A stretch of 64,000 bases of DNA from Collinsella sp. (GTDB lineage Bacteria; Actinomycetota; Coriobacteriia; Coriobacteriales; Coriobacteriaceae): the NCBI GenBank assembly GCA_019424965.1, contig JAHYYL010000006.1:1-64000 (forward strand), in the 5' to 3' direction. The notes under the pieces were generated by a model, which was not told the DNA's origin, did no database searches, and saw only the letters and a list, made by a program, of their open reading frames with translations. Both the position numbers and the translations under genes were made by a program. Positions 7,944-15,631 of the stretch are shown here, piece by piece; the stretch's first letter is position 1, and every line of letters starts with the position of its first letter.

Positions 7944-8879
7944 CTACAGTTCAGTCACGACAACGCTGTTGTAGATCTCGTCCCAGCGGTCCATGACCAG
8001 GTGGCCGGTCTTAGGATCCATGGCGTTGAGCTTGCCGCAGGTATTGGCAGTCTTGAGCACCGTGACGTCGTCGGCACCAGCAGCAATGGCATGCGCAAAG
8101 CCGGCGATGGTCGAGTCGCCGGAACCCGTCGCGTTCACAGCCGCAATCGCGGGCGTCTTGGCGCGGAACGCGCGACCCTCATGGAAGCCCACCGAGCCGG
8201 CAGCGCCCATCGAAACGACAACCCAGGGGATACCGGCAAAGCGGCCGTCGGCGGCAAGAGCCTCGCGCAGGGCATCGACATCGTCGGTCGTAAAGGACGT
8301 ACCCAGCAGGCCGTTAATCTCGGTCAGGTTGGGCTTTACGAGCTCGGGCTTAGCGTTAGACTCCAGCGCGGCCTCCAGCGATGCACCCGAGGTGTCGAGC
8401 AGCACCTTGGCGCCCGCAGCCTCGGCGATCTTTACGAGCTCGGCGTAGTAGCCGGCATCGACGCCACGCGGCAGCGAGCCCGAAAGCGTCACAACGTCCG
8501 CCTTCGCTGCAAGCTCGGCGAACTTGGCCGTAAAGGCCTCGAGTTCCGCGGGGGCGATCTGCGGGCCGCTCTCCAGCAGCTCGGTCTGATTGCCCTCGTG
8601 CAGAATATTCAGGCAGATGCGCGTCTCGCCGGCAATGGGCACAAAGTCGTTCTTGACGCCATCGGCATCCATGAGCTCGGCCATATAGGCACCCATGTGA
8701 CCGCCAAGCAGGCCGGTCGCGAGCACATCGTCGCCCAACTGCAGCAGCACACGGCTCACGTTGAGACCCTTGCCACCAGCGGTCTTTTCGGGCGTCACGC
8801 GGTTAACATCGTCGATAATCAGCTTGTCGAGCTGATAGCGCGTATCAATCGACGGGTTCATGGTAACGGTCAGAATCAT
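7944..8879 (-). CDS. lacC: Tagatose-6-phosphate kinase / 1-phosphofructokinase family (PfkB)
   Basis: A 311-residue PfkB-fold kinase. It has the N-terminal PfkB signature AGGKGLNVSRVL (about residues 35-46) and the C-terminal ATP/anion-hole motif NATGSGDSTIAGF with the catalytic Asp. Members phosphorylate tagatose-6-phosphate or fructose-1-phosphate; placement behind lacA and lacB argues for tagatose-6-phosphate to tagatose-1,6-bisphosphate. ATG 8879 follows a usable GGAGTCC-type site. It is separated from lacB by 198 bp that hold a short hairpin. A close paralogue of equal length is at 26550-27485. Confidence 0.88.
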   Translation of the reverse strand: MILTVTMNPSIDTRYQLDKLIIDDVNRVTPEKTAGGKGLNVSRVLLQLGDDVLATGLLGGHMGAYMAELMDADGVKNDFVPIAGETRICLNILHEGNQTELLESGPQIAPAELEAFTAKFAELAAKADVVTLSGSLPRGVDAGYYAELVKIAEAAGAKVLLDTSGASLEAALESNAKPELVKPNLTEINGLLGTSFTTDDVDALREALAADGRFAGIPWVVVSMGAAGSVGFHEGRAFRAKTPAIAAVNATGSGDSTIAGFAHAIAAGADDVTVLKTANTCGKLNAMDPKTGHLVMDRWDEIYNSVVVTEL

Positions 8880-9048
8880 GTTGGACTCCTGTTTAGAAAA
8901 CCGGCCCGCGCCCCATCACAGAAACGCGAGCCGTCAATTAAAAAGCTGCAGAATGCCAGGTACCGCCAAAACGAAGCACCCAAGCTCAGCAAGCAAAAGT
9001 GTTATCAGAGCAACTCGCCCGCCAGATGGCTTCGCAGCGTCGACTGGT

Positions 9049-9070
9049 CTGGCGTTCGGTAGAACGCCAG
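9049..9070 (-). other. Intercistronic hairpin between lacB and lacC
   Basis: Perfect 9-bp stem CTGGCGTTC / GAACGCCAG with loop GGTA, seven bases behind the lacB stop and inside the lacB-lacC gap. No T run. It could stabilise the upstream message or attenuate lacC. Confidence 0.5.
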
Positions 9071-9077
9071 AACCTCC

Positions 9078-9602
9078 TTAGTCGTGGTATTCGCCGCGGT
9101 CCCACTTCTCGAGAAACTCGTCAAAGAAGTGCGGGTCGGCCTGAGCCTCGGCGTCGGCCTTATTGCAGGCATCGATCTTGGCAATCAGGGCATCGTGCTC
9201 GGGAGTCTTGTCGTAGGGCTCCTCCAGGAAGGCAAGCATGATATCGGCCATCAGGAACTCGCCGGTGATCTTACCGCCAAAGCCCACGATGTTGGCGTTG
9301 AGCTCGCGACGGGCATACAGGGCAGAGGTCATATCGCGGACCAGGGCGCAGCGGACGCCGGGAACCTTGTTGGCGGCGTTGGTGATGCCGATGCCGGTGC
9401 CGCACAGGGCCACGCCAAAGTCGGCCTTGCCGCTGGCAACGGCCTCGCCCACGGCCTTACCGTAGATGGGATAGTGCGTACGGGTGTGGCTGTAGGTGCC
9501 GCAGTCGAGCACCTTGTAGCCAGCCTGCTCCAGGCGGTCGGCCAGATAGATCTTCTCGTCCGTAACGATATGGTCGCAACCGATTGCGATGGTCTTCTTC
9601 AT
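9078..9602 (-). CDS. lacB: Galactose-6-phosphate isomerase, subunit LacB
   Basis: A 174-residue RpiB-fold protein. It opens with the LacB hallmark IAIGCDHIVTDEK and contains CGTYSHTRTHYPIYG, CGTGIGITNAANKVPG and RCALVRDMTSALYARRELNAN, which are typical of streptococcal and lactococcal LacB. With LacA it forms the heteromer converting galactose-6-phosphate to tagatose-6-phosphate. The C-terminus is slightly longer and acidic compared with the usual 171 residues. Start at 9602 preceded by AAGGACG. It lies between lacA and lacC on the same strand, 63 bp behind lacA. Confidence 0.95.
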   Translation of the reverse strand: MKKTIAIGCDHIVTDEKIYLADRLEQAGYKVLDCGTYSHTRTHYPIYGKAVGEAVASGKADFGVALCGTGIGITNAANKVPGVRCALVRDMTSALYARRELNANIVGFGGKITGEFLMADIMLAFLEEPYDKTPEHDALIAKIDACNKADAEAQADPHFFDEFLEKWDRGEYHD

Positions 9603-9665
9603 CAGAACGTCCTTTCGTCTGAATTCACAAGTTGAGGTAGAAGTTCGAGTTCTCGGTGGCTCTCG

Positions 9666-10094
9666 TTAGGCCATCTTGTTGAGCATGTCGACACGGATCT
9701 GGTGACGGCCGCCGGCGTACTGGGCGCGCAGGAACTCGCGGGCGATCTTCTTGGCGACCTCGGTGCCCACAACGCCCGGGCCCATGGTGACCATGCGCGA
9801 GCCGTTGTGCTCGCGGGTCATGTAGGCGGAACGCTCGTCGGAAATGTTGGCGACGACCATGCCCTTGATCTTGACGGCGGCCATATAGGAGCCGACGCCG
9901 TACTTATCGAATGCGAAGCCCTGGGAATCCTTGTGCTCCAGCAGGTCCTTGGCAACGGCGGTCGCGGAATCGACAAAGTCCGCGGCAGGGGTCTCGGAAT
10001 AGTCGACGACCTCGTGACCGTCGGCGATGAGCATCTCCTTGATGGACTCCTTCATCGACATACCGTCGGCATCGGAAGCGATTACAACTCTCAT
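9666..10094 (-). CDS. lacA: Galactose-6-phosphate isomerase, subunit LacA
   Basis: A 142-residue protein of the RpiB/LacAB family and exactly the usual LacA length. Recognisable segments are VVIASDADGMSMKESIK at the N-terminus, DKYGVGSYMAAVKIKG, and NISDERSAYMTREHNGSRMVTMG, the region that complements LacB in the shared active site. First gene of the lacABC unit; the start at 10094 follows AAGGAGG. Upstream are several GAACA-type inverted repeats that probably bind a DeoR/LacR regulator. Confidence 0.95.
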   Translation of the reverse strand: MRVVIASDADGMSMKESIKEMLIADGHEVVDYSETPAADFVDSATAVAKDLLEHKDSQGFAFDKYGVGSYMAAVKIKGMVVANISDERSAYMTREHNGSRMVTMGPGVVGTEVAKKIAREFLRAQYAGGRHQIRVDMLNKMA

Positions 10095-10188
10095 GACATC
10101 CTCCTTGAGAGATACGCAGGTGCGTAGTTTCTGTTTGGAAGTGTTGAATCGCGTTCAGGTCCGGGCATCTGAATGTGCGGTTCTTCAC

Positions 10189-10264
10189 TGTTCATGTTTA
10201 TTTGAACACATTCGAACAGTAACTGCAACAACTATTTGTTTATCTTTGTTCTTTTTTGAACAAA
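10189..10264. promoter_or_regulatory. lacA promoter region with GAACA inverted repeats
   Basis: Three related sites lie within 76 bp: TGTTCA...TGAACA (10189-10208), CATTCGAACAGTAAC (10209-10223) and the perfect inverted repeat TTTGTTC-N6-GAACAAA (10245-10264). The middle motif recurs upstream of lacF (12302) and of the DeoR gene at 22556-23320 (23352). DeoR-family regulators of lactose operons bind repeats of this type, so these are candidate LacR operators. Confidence 0.6.
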
Positions 10265-10327
10265 TATCGTTCACGGATGATTGCTGACCGTTTGAGCCGG
10301 GCGCGGACGTAGCGACCATGTGTTCAA

Positions 10328-10367
10328 CAAACAAAAGGGCGGCCAAGAACGTGTCTCGGCCGCCCTT
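10328..10367 (-). terminator. Terminator behind the unknown membrane protein gene
   Basis: Stem AAGGGCGGCC (10335-10344) with GGCCGCCCTT (10358-10367); on the minus strand followed by TTGTTTGTTG. Confidence 0.8.
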
Positions 10368-10401
10368 CGGCGGTATTCCCCGGTATATACAGCTGTTTTA
10401 G

Positions 10402-11415
10402 CTACTCGGACTGCCCACCCTTTTTGGCGTGCTTGGACGGAGCACTCAGAAAGCGGCCCGTCAAATAGTTCGCCGGGCCGGAAATATCGATCCCCAGCAG
10501 TACGTGTCCCAGCCACAGGAACGCCACGAGCACCAGCAATGGAATCACGCACGAGGTCACGATCATCACGATGACGCCTTCGATCAGATCGGTCACCTGC
10601 CGCACAATTTCATCGGTCATCTGCTTGGCGCCGCTGGTCACCGACGTGACGAGACCCGAGGCACCGTCGGCAAGCTGCTCAAGCACGTTCTTGGACTCTG
10701 TGGACTCGGTCTTTTTCTTGCTTGTTTTGGAGCTATCGCTATCTGCCGCGCTCGCAGCGTCGGCCGCCTTTTGCTCGGCCGCCTCGATGCTAACGCGATA
10801 CGTTTCATCGACCTTTTGCGACACCCATACGCTCGCGGGCACGAGCGCCATGCCGATCACGGCAACCACCAGCACACGCGTTGCCACGCGGCGAATGACC
10901 GTGCTCGTACTCCAGCGCCCGTGAATGCCGAGCGACACCGCAAAGAGTACCAACGCAAACGGGATTAAGATGCCCAAGCCAACCGACCACAAAATCGTGA
11001 GCAAATATTTCTCTAGGTAGAGCACGGCAAGCACGATACCAAGGTTGCCTGAAAGCTGCGCGAGCTGCTCGGCAACTGGCGTTCCCGTATCGCCCGGCAG
11101 CGCAGTGATACCCGCAGATAGGGCGACGCACGAGGTCGTGAGCGCCAAAACATTGCCCTTCTTTTGATCGATGACCTCGATGGTGGAGTCCCAGGTCTTG
11201 GTATCGGCAAAATGCGGACGAGCTACAAAGCCCGACAACAGCGCCAGTACCACGAGCGCAACGATAAAGCCAATCTGCAGTTTTTTGTTTGCGCACACGA
11301 CATCGGACAGGCTGGGCTGCAGCTCGGTTACCGTCGTGTGCTCGGTTATCTGGACAGGACGCCCATGAGTCATCTCGTGCGCGTCTCCCTTTTGAATCAA
11401 TCCGTTGCCCGGCAT
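10402..11415 (-). CDS. Membrane protein of unknown function
   Basis: A 337-residue protein whose function I do not recognise. Predicted membrane segments lie near residues 47-65 (GFIVALVVLALLSGFVA), 125-165 (two closely spaced helices around LLTILWSVGLGILIPFALVLFAVSLGI), 180-200 and 285-310. A hydrophilic stretch rich in Ser, Lys and Ala (about 220-250) is followed by an amphipathic region GASGLVTSVTSGAKQMTDEI. The topology suggests two extracytoplasmic loops. Start at 11415 has a strong AAGGAGG site. It sits alone between lacA and lacF with its own terminator, and nothing links it to sugar metabolism except position. Confidence 0.75.
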   Translation of the reverse strand: MPGNGLIQKGDAHEMTHGRPVQITEHTTVTELQPSLSDVVCANKKLQIGFIVALVVLALLSGFVARPHFADTKTWDSTIEVIDQKKGNVLALTTSCVALSAGITALPGDTGTPVAEQLAQLSGNLGIVLAVLYLEKYLLTILWSVGLGILIPFALVLFAVSLGIHGRWSTSTVIRRVATRVLVVAVIGMALVPASVWVSQKVDETYRVSIEAAEQKAADAASAADSDSSKTSKKKTESTESKNVLEQLADGASGLVTSVTSGAKQMTDEIVRQVTDLIEGVIVMIVTSCVIPLLVLVAFLWLGHVLLGIDISGPANYLTGRFLSAPSKHAKKGGQSE

Positions 11416-11531
11416 TTGGATACCTCCTTATTCCGGCCTGTATTGCGGATGGAAGTATACCCACCCAGCGAAAAACCGAACGGGAGGGCGTGCAGAAGCT
11501 CCATAACGCTGCTAGTCGAATAGTGCCATTT

Positions 11532-11685
11532 CAAAACTATGCTGGTTTACTACGATAAAACCGATAGGACCGACCACATTTGCTATTAGCAGAAAATGAC
11601 AAGCTTTCTACCTGCGGCTTTGATAACGCCGTTCTTTCCATAGTTGAAAGAATGCGAATCATCGTAGTAAACCGGCATAGTTTTG
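11532..11685. repeat. 154-bp inverted-terminus element, copy 1
   Basis: Terminal arms of 25 bp (11532-11556 and 11661-11685) match as inverted repeats at 24 of 25 positions; they begin CAAAACTATG and contain GTTTACTACG. Copy 2 (24685-24838) has exactly the same length. The interiors differ except for TCTACCTGC at the same offset near the centre. No reading frame and no visible target-site duplication. Confidence 0.8.
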
Positions 11686-11724
11686 TAACCGACAGGCCGA
11701 GTCGGCACCGCAGCAAACCTAATA

Positions 11725-11753
11725 ACCCGTTTTCTTCCATCCTCAAAGGATCA
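11725..11753. repeat. Degenerate copy of the 31-bp repeat
   Basis: CCGTTTTCTTCCATCCTC followed by AAAGGATCA resembles the reverse orientation of the repeat at 7601 and 24877. It lies 40 bp beyond the 154-bp element, the same relative position as the copy at 24877. Confidence 0.55.
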
Positions 11754-11813
11754 AATGCATGGCAGGAGTGTCCCTAACTGCGGCAGATAAGGAACGTCCC
11801 CAAGTGCCGGGTA

Positions 11814-11853
11814 AAAAGAAAAAGCCCTGTCGCGAGTTTGCGGCAGAGCTTTT
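11814..11853 (-). terminator. Terminator of lacF
   Basis: On the minus strand, AGCTCTGCCGC and GCGACAGGGCT form a near-perfect stem followed by TTTTTCTTTTT. Confidence 0.75.
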
Positions 11854-11880
11854 GGAAGGGGACTTGGTTGTGCGGGCTCG

Positions 11881-12219
11881 TTAGGCGAGCTTGGCCTCGA
11901 GCTCGGCGATGCGCTTGTAGGCATCGATGGTAAAGCGGGTCTGCTTCTCCAGAATCATAGTGGTCATGAGAGTGTCCTGAGCGTGAGCCATGATGAAGGT
12001 CATCTCCATCTCGCCGCCGCCGGCCTCCTGCGAAAGCAGCTTGGTCTGCGTGTCGTGGGCACCGATGAGCGCATCGCTGGCATCCTTGTGCAGCTGCTCG
12101 GCCTTCTCAAAATCACCCTCGCGAGCAGCATCGAGCGCTGCAAGCAGATCGGTCTGGGCGTCACCTGCGTATGCGACGATCTCGAATCCAACCATCGAGA
12201 TTTCTTCTTTGGTTGCCAT
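11881..12219 (-). CDS. lacF: PTS lactose/cellobiose-type EIIA component
   Basis: A 112-residue EIIA of the lactose/chitobiose family, the cytoplasmic carrier that passes phosphate from HPr to LacE. The helical trimer-forming sequence MVGFEIVAYAGDAQTDLLAAL and the active-site segment IMAHAQDTLMTTM (phosphorylated His79, metal-binding Asp82) are visible; the second His found in the usual HAQDHLM is Thr here. It is a stand-alone gene with its own promoter and terminator. Because it is the only lactose-type EIIA in the window, it probably serves both LacE1 and LacE2. Confidence 0.93.
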   Translation of the reverse strand: MATKEEISMVGFEIVAYAGDAQTDLLAALDAAREGDFEKAEQLHKDASDALIGAHDTQTKLLSQEAGGGEMEMTFIMAHAQDTLMTTMILEKQTRFTIDAYKRIAELEAKLA

Positions 12220-12301
12220 ATTGCGTTCCTTTCACATATGAACCAATGGAGAGCATCGCGTCCGGGCATACGCGCTGCGTTCTGTATGGCAGAAACATTA
12301 A

Positions 12302-12322
12302 CATTCAAACAAAAAAGAACAA
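12302..12322 (-). promoter_or_regulatory. Putative DeoR/LacR site upstream of lacF
   Basis: CATTCAAACA followed by AAAAAGAACAA matches the site upstream of the DeoR gene (23352-23372) at 18 of 21 positions and resembles the lacA site at 10209. It lies 83 bp upstream of the lacF start. Confidence 0.55.
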
Positions 12323-12433
12323 CGCAAAACATAATTTCAAGCTATGAACGGTCAATTTTCGCCCGTGAACGGTTTCCAAACCATTTCGAACAATATCAAA
12401 CATGATTAACGGAAACCCAAACAGGACCGCGCC

Positions 12434-13438
12434 CTAGCGCAAATCGCGCACCGTATCGCCCTCTACGAGCACGCCGGGGATCAGCATGTGCTCCACGCCA
12501 GACGCACCCCCCTCGGCACCGGCGATCTTATCGACTGCCCACATGCCGACACGCCTGTTGTCAAAGCGCACGGTGGTCAGGCGACGGTCGGGCACGATAT
12601 CGCCCAGGCTGTCATCAACACCCACCACGCTCACGTCCTCGGGCACACGCCTTCCGCGCGACTCGAGCCCGCGAATGCAGCCGTAGGCCATGGCGTCGTT
12701 GGAGGCATAGATGGCAGTACAGGTCGGATCGTCCGCCAGAGCCTGGCCTGCGGCATATCCGCTCTGCGCCGTCCAATCGCCACGGATGAGTCGCGGCAGC
12801 TCAATACCATGTGCGCGCAATGTCTCGCGCCAGCCTTCCTCGCGCTGCATGCCCGAAAGCGAGCGCTCGGGGCACGAGATAAAGTGCACGGTCTTGTGCC
12901 CCTGCTCCAGCAAATACTCGACCACCTGGCGCGAGCAATCGAACTGGTCGTTATCGACCGTTGAACAAAGCGGGTGCTCCAACATCGTAACGAGCACTGT
13001 CTGCATGCCGGGCAGTGGCTCGAAGGTGCCAAAGTCCGCCGGCATGCGATTCATGATCACGACCATGCCATCCACCGGCAGTGCGCTCATGCGCGACGAT
13101 GCGCTCTCGAGGGTATACGGATGCCCATCTACTTTCGTGAGGGTAATGGCGTAGCCGTGCTTATCGGCGGCGGCAGCAAAGCCCTCCATACGGTCGAGGT
13201 TGCCGGTACCGGTAATGTTGAACATGGCGACGCCGACGGTCTTAAACTTGCCGCGGCGCAGCGATCGACCGGCAAAATTGGGGCGATACCCCAGCTCGCG
13301 CATGGCGGCACGCACGCGCTCCTTGGTCTCTGGGCGCACGCTGGGCGAATCGTGCACCGTACGCGAGACTGTCTGCTCCGAGACGCCCGCGAGACGCGCC
13401 ACGTCCTTAACGGAAACCGATTTTTTAACAGCGGCCAT
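12434..13438 (-). CDS. LacI-family repressor, divergent from lacE1G1
   Basis: A 334-residue LacI/GalR regulator with HTH VKDVARLAGVSEQTVSRTV (residues 9-27), hinge FAGRSLRRGKF and a sugar-binding core including IYASNDAMAYG and VSVVGVDDS. It is a paralogue of the regulators at 3406 and 17419, sharing the unusual SRMSALPVDGM segment. It is divergent from lacE1; two copies of an ATGTTAACGTTGCCAT-like motif lie in the gap and a related palindrome lies in its own leader, so local repression plus autoregulation is likely (inference). The start is the ATG at 13438 with a weak AGAAAGA ribosome site. Confidence 0.88.
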   Translation of the reverse strand: MAAVKKSVSVKDVARLAGVSEQTVSRTVHDSPSVRPETKERVRAAMRELGYRPNFAGRSLRRGKFKTVGVAMFNITGTGNLDRMEGFAAAADKHGYAITLTKVDGHPYTLESASSRMSALPVDGMVVIMNRMPADFGTFEPLPGMQTVLVTMLEHPLCSTVDNDQFDCSRQVVEYLLEQGHKTVHFISCPERSLSGMQREEGWRETLRAHGIELPRLIRGDWTAQSGYAAGQALADDPTCTAIYASNDAMAYGCIRGLESRGRRVPEDVSVVGVDDSLGDIVPDRRLTTVRFDNRRVGMWAVDKIAGAEGGASGVEHMLIPGVLVEGDTVRDLR

Positions 13439-13460
13439 AGGTCGATCTTTCTATGTCAAC

Positions 13461-13478
13461 GATGCCATTAGTGGCATC
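13461..13478 (-). promoter_or_regulatory. Palindrome in the leader of the LacI gene
   Basis: GATGCCA-TTAG-TGGCATC, preceded by AAC so that AACGATGCCAT resembles the AACGTTGCCAT part of the lacE1 operators. Candidate autoregulatory site. Confidence 0.5.
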
Positions 13479-13597
13479 CTGCGCAGTCAAATGAAACGTC
13501 TTCAAGTATATCCAACGCCTCCCCCACCATACGCTCACCACCCAAAACCTACCGTTCACCGACATTTTTGCTTCCCCGAACGGCTTTTGTCGCCCAA

Positions 13598-13613
13598 ATG
13601 TTAACGTTGCCAT
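13598..13613 (+). promoter_or_regulatory. Putative LacI operator upstream of lacE1, distal site
   Basis: ATGTTAACGTTGCCAT; the site at 13718-13733 is its inverted copy with one mismatch. Confidence 0.6.
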
Positions 13614-13717
13614 TGTGCAAACACAGAGCCACCGGGCGGCTCAAACGTTTACGCGCAAGGAATCGACGGTTCGCAGGCACAGGGACCATCGGTTCGCGTC
13701 TTATTTTGTGTCACAAA

Positions 13718-13733
13718 ATGGCAACGTCAACAT
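13718..13733 (-). promoter_or_regulatory. Putative LacI operator upstream of lacE1, proximal site
   Basis: ATGGCAACGTCAACAT, inverted copy of 13598-13613 (15 of 16). The two lie 105 bp apart, compatible with repression by looping. A near-palindrome TTTTGTGTCACAAAA overlaps its left side (13705-13719). Confidence 0.6.
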
Positions 13734-13795
13734 TTTGGCAACCGAACGCCAAAAGCTACCATCGTTGTTAACCCACCGACTCTTAGGAGCATTGC

Positions 13796-15565
13796 ATGGA
13801 GCAACTTATCGCCATCATCGAAAAGGGCCAGCCCTTTTTCAACGCGATCGCCCGCAACAAGTACCTCAAGGCGATTCGCGACGGCTTTATCTCCGTCATC
13901 CCCATCATCATCTTCTCGTCCATCTTCTGCCTGGTAGCCTCGGTCCCCAACATCTGGGGTTTCTACTGGCCCGATGACATCAACAACGCCCTGTGGAAGT
14001 GCTACAACTACTCCATGGGTATCCTGGCCATCGCCTGCGCTGCCACCACAGCCAAGCACTTCGCCGACGCTCAGAACCGCGATCTGCCCAAGAACAACCA
14101 GATCAACTTCATCTCGTGCATGTGCGCGGCCATCATCGGCTTCTTGCTCCTTTCGAGCGACACGATCGCCACGGACGCTGCCAGCGGCTTCAACACCACC
14201 TACCTTGGTTCCAAAGGCCTGCTGACCGCCTTTATCGCTGCGTTTGTGACCGGCATCATCTACAAGTTCTTCATTAAGCGCAACATCACCGTCAAGATGC
14301 CCGAGCAGGTTCCGCCCAACATCTCGCAGACCTTTAAGGACATCATCCCCTTCTCCGTCTGCATCACCGTCTTTTGGGTCTTTGACATCGTCTTCCGCGC
14401 TGCCTTTGGCTTCTGCTTTGCCCAGGGCGTCATCCAGGTGTTCCAGCCCCTGTTCACCGCTGCCGACGGCTATATCGGTCTCGCTGTGATCTACGGCGCC
14501 ATGAGCCTGTTCTGGTTCGTCGGCGTCCACGGTCCCTCGATCGTCGAGCCCGCCATCGCCGCCGCCCTCGTTGCCAACATGACCGACAACCTGGCTGCGT
14601 TCCAGGCCGGCCAGCACGCTTCCGCTGTCCTGACCCAGGGTGCCCAGTACTTCGTCGTCTGCATGGGCGGCACCGGCGCCACGCTTGTCCTGGTCTTTAT
14701 GTTCTGCTTCCTGGCCAAGTCCCAGGAGATGCGCGCCGTCGGTAAGGCCGCCATCGTTCCCGTGTGCTTTGCCGTCAACGAGCCGCTGCTGTTCGCCGCG
14801 CCTATCGTGCTCAACCCCGTCTTCTTTGTCCCGTTTGTTTTTGCCCCGATCGCCAACATCTGGATCCTCAAGATCTTTATCGACTTCTTGGGCATGAACG
14901 GCTTTATGTACACCCTGCCCTGGACCGTCCCCGGCCCCATCGGCACCATCATGGGCTTGGGCTTCCAGCCGCTCGCCTTTGTGATGCTCGCCATCATCCT
15001 GGTCGTCGACTTCCTTCTGTACTACCCCTTCTTCCGTGCCTATGACGCCCAGAAGTGCGCTGAGGAGGCCGAGATTTCCGAGGAGGAGCTCGCCGCCAAG
15101 AACGCCGAGAAGGCCGCCAAGCTCAACGATGCCTTCCAGGGCAAGGCCGACGCCAAGAGCGTTGCCGCCGGCGCCGCCGCCGAGGCCGTGAAGGCCGACG
15201 CCGTTCCCGCAGCACCCGCCGCCGAGGCAACGACCGCCAGCGACCTCAACGGCAAGCGCGTGCTCGTGCTCTGCCAGGGCGGCGGAACCTCGGGTCTGCT
15301 CGCCAACGCGCTGGCCAAGGCCGCCAAGGAGCGCGGTATTAACCTCGAGACCGCTGCCGAGGCCTATGGCAACCACGTGGACATGCTCCCTGACTTCGAT
15401 CTGGTCGTCCTGGCCCCGCAAGCCGCCAGCTACCTGGCCGACCTGCAGAAAGACTGCGAGCGCGTGGGCAACAAGTGCGTTGCCTGCCGTGGCAAGCAGT
15501 ACATCGAGCTCTCCCAGAACGGCGATAAGTCTCTCGCCTTCGTCTCCGAGCAGCTTTCGAAGTAA
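13796..15565 (+). CDS. lacE: PTS lactose-type EIICB component (copy 1)
   Basis: A 589-residue membrane permease-phosphotransferase. Residues 1-430 are the EIIC domain with about ten membrane helices, including the conserved FVGVHGPSIVEP and FAVNEPLLFAAP segments. An Ala/Glu-rich linker (about 430-485) joins a C-terminal EIIB domain with the phosphorylated Cys493 in VLVLCQGGGTS. It imports lactose as lactose-6-phosphate using phosphate from LacF. Start preceded by AGGAG. It is followed 66 bp later by lacG1, and its divergent neighbour is a LacI repressor. Cellobiose-type specificity cannot be excluded, but the adjacent lacG and lacAB favour lactose. Confidence 0.93.
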   Translation: MEQLIAIIEKGQPFFNAIARNKYLKAIRDGFISVIPIIIFSSIFCLVASVPNIWGFYWPDDINNALWKCYNYSMGILAIACAATTAKHFADAQNRDLPKNNQINFISCMCAAIIGFLLLSSDTIATDAASGFNTTYLGSKGLLTAFIAAFVTGIIYKFFIKRNITVKMPEQVPPNISQTFKDIIPFSVCITVFWVFDIVFRAAFGFCFAQGVIQVFQPLFTAADGYIGLAVIYGAMSLFWFVGVHGPSIVEPAIAAALVANMTDNLAAFQAGQHASAVLTQGAQYFVVCMGGTGATLVLVFMFCFLAKSQEMRAVGKAAIVPVCFAVNEPLLFAAPIVLNPVFFVPFVFAPIANIWILKIFIDFLGMNGFMYTLPWTVPGPIGTIMGLGFQPLAFVMLAIILVVDFLLYYPFFRAYDAQKCAEEAEISEEELAAKNAEKAAKLNDAFQGKADAKSVAAGAAAEAVKADAVPAAPAAEATTASDLNGKRVLVLCQGGGTSGLLANALAKAAKERGINLETAAEAYGNHVDMLPDFDLVVLAPQAASYLADLQKDCERVGNKCVACRGKQYIELSQNGDKSLAFVSEQLSK

Positions 15566-15631
15566 GTAACGTCCAGGGCCAGTCGACCATCAGCAGCCGG
15601 CTGGCCCTTCGATTTAGACGATTGGATCATC

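Noticed and set aside
11532..11685. Complete insertion sequence
   Set aside because: Inverted termini are present but only 154 bp with no transposase frame and no clear target duplication, so it is reported as a repeat element only.
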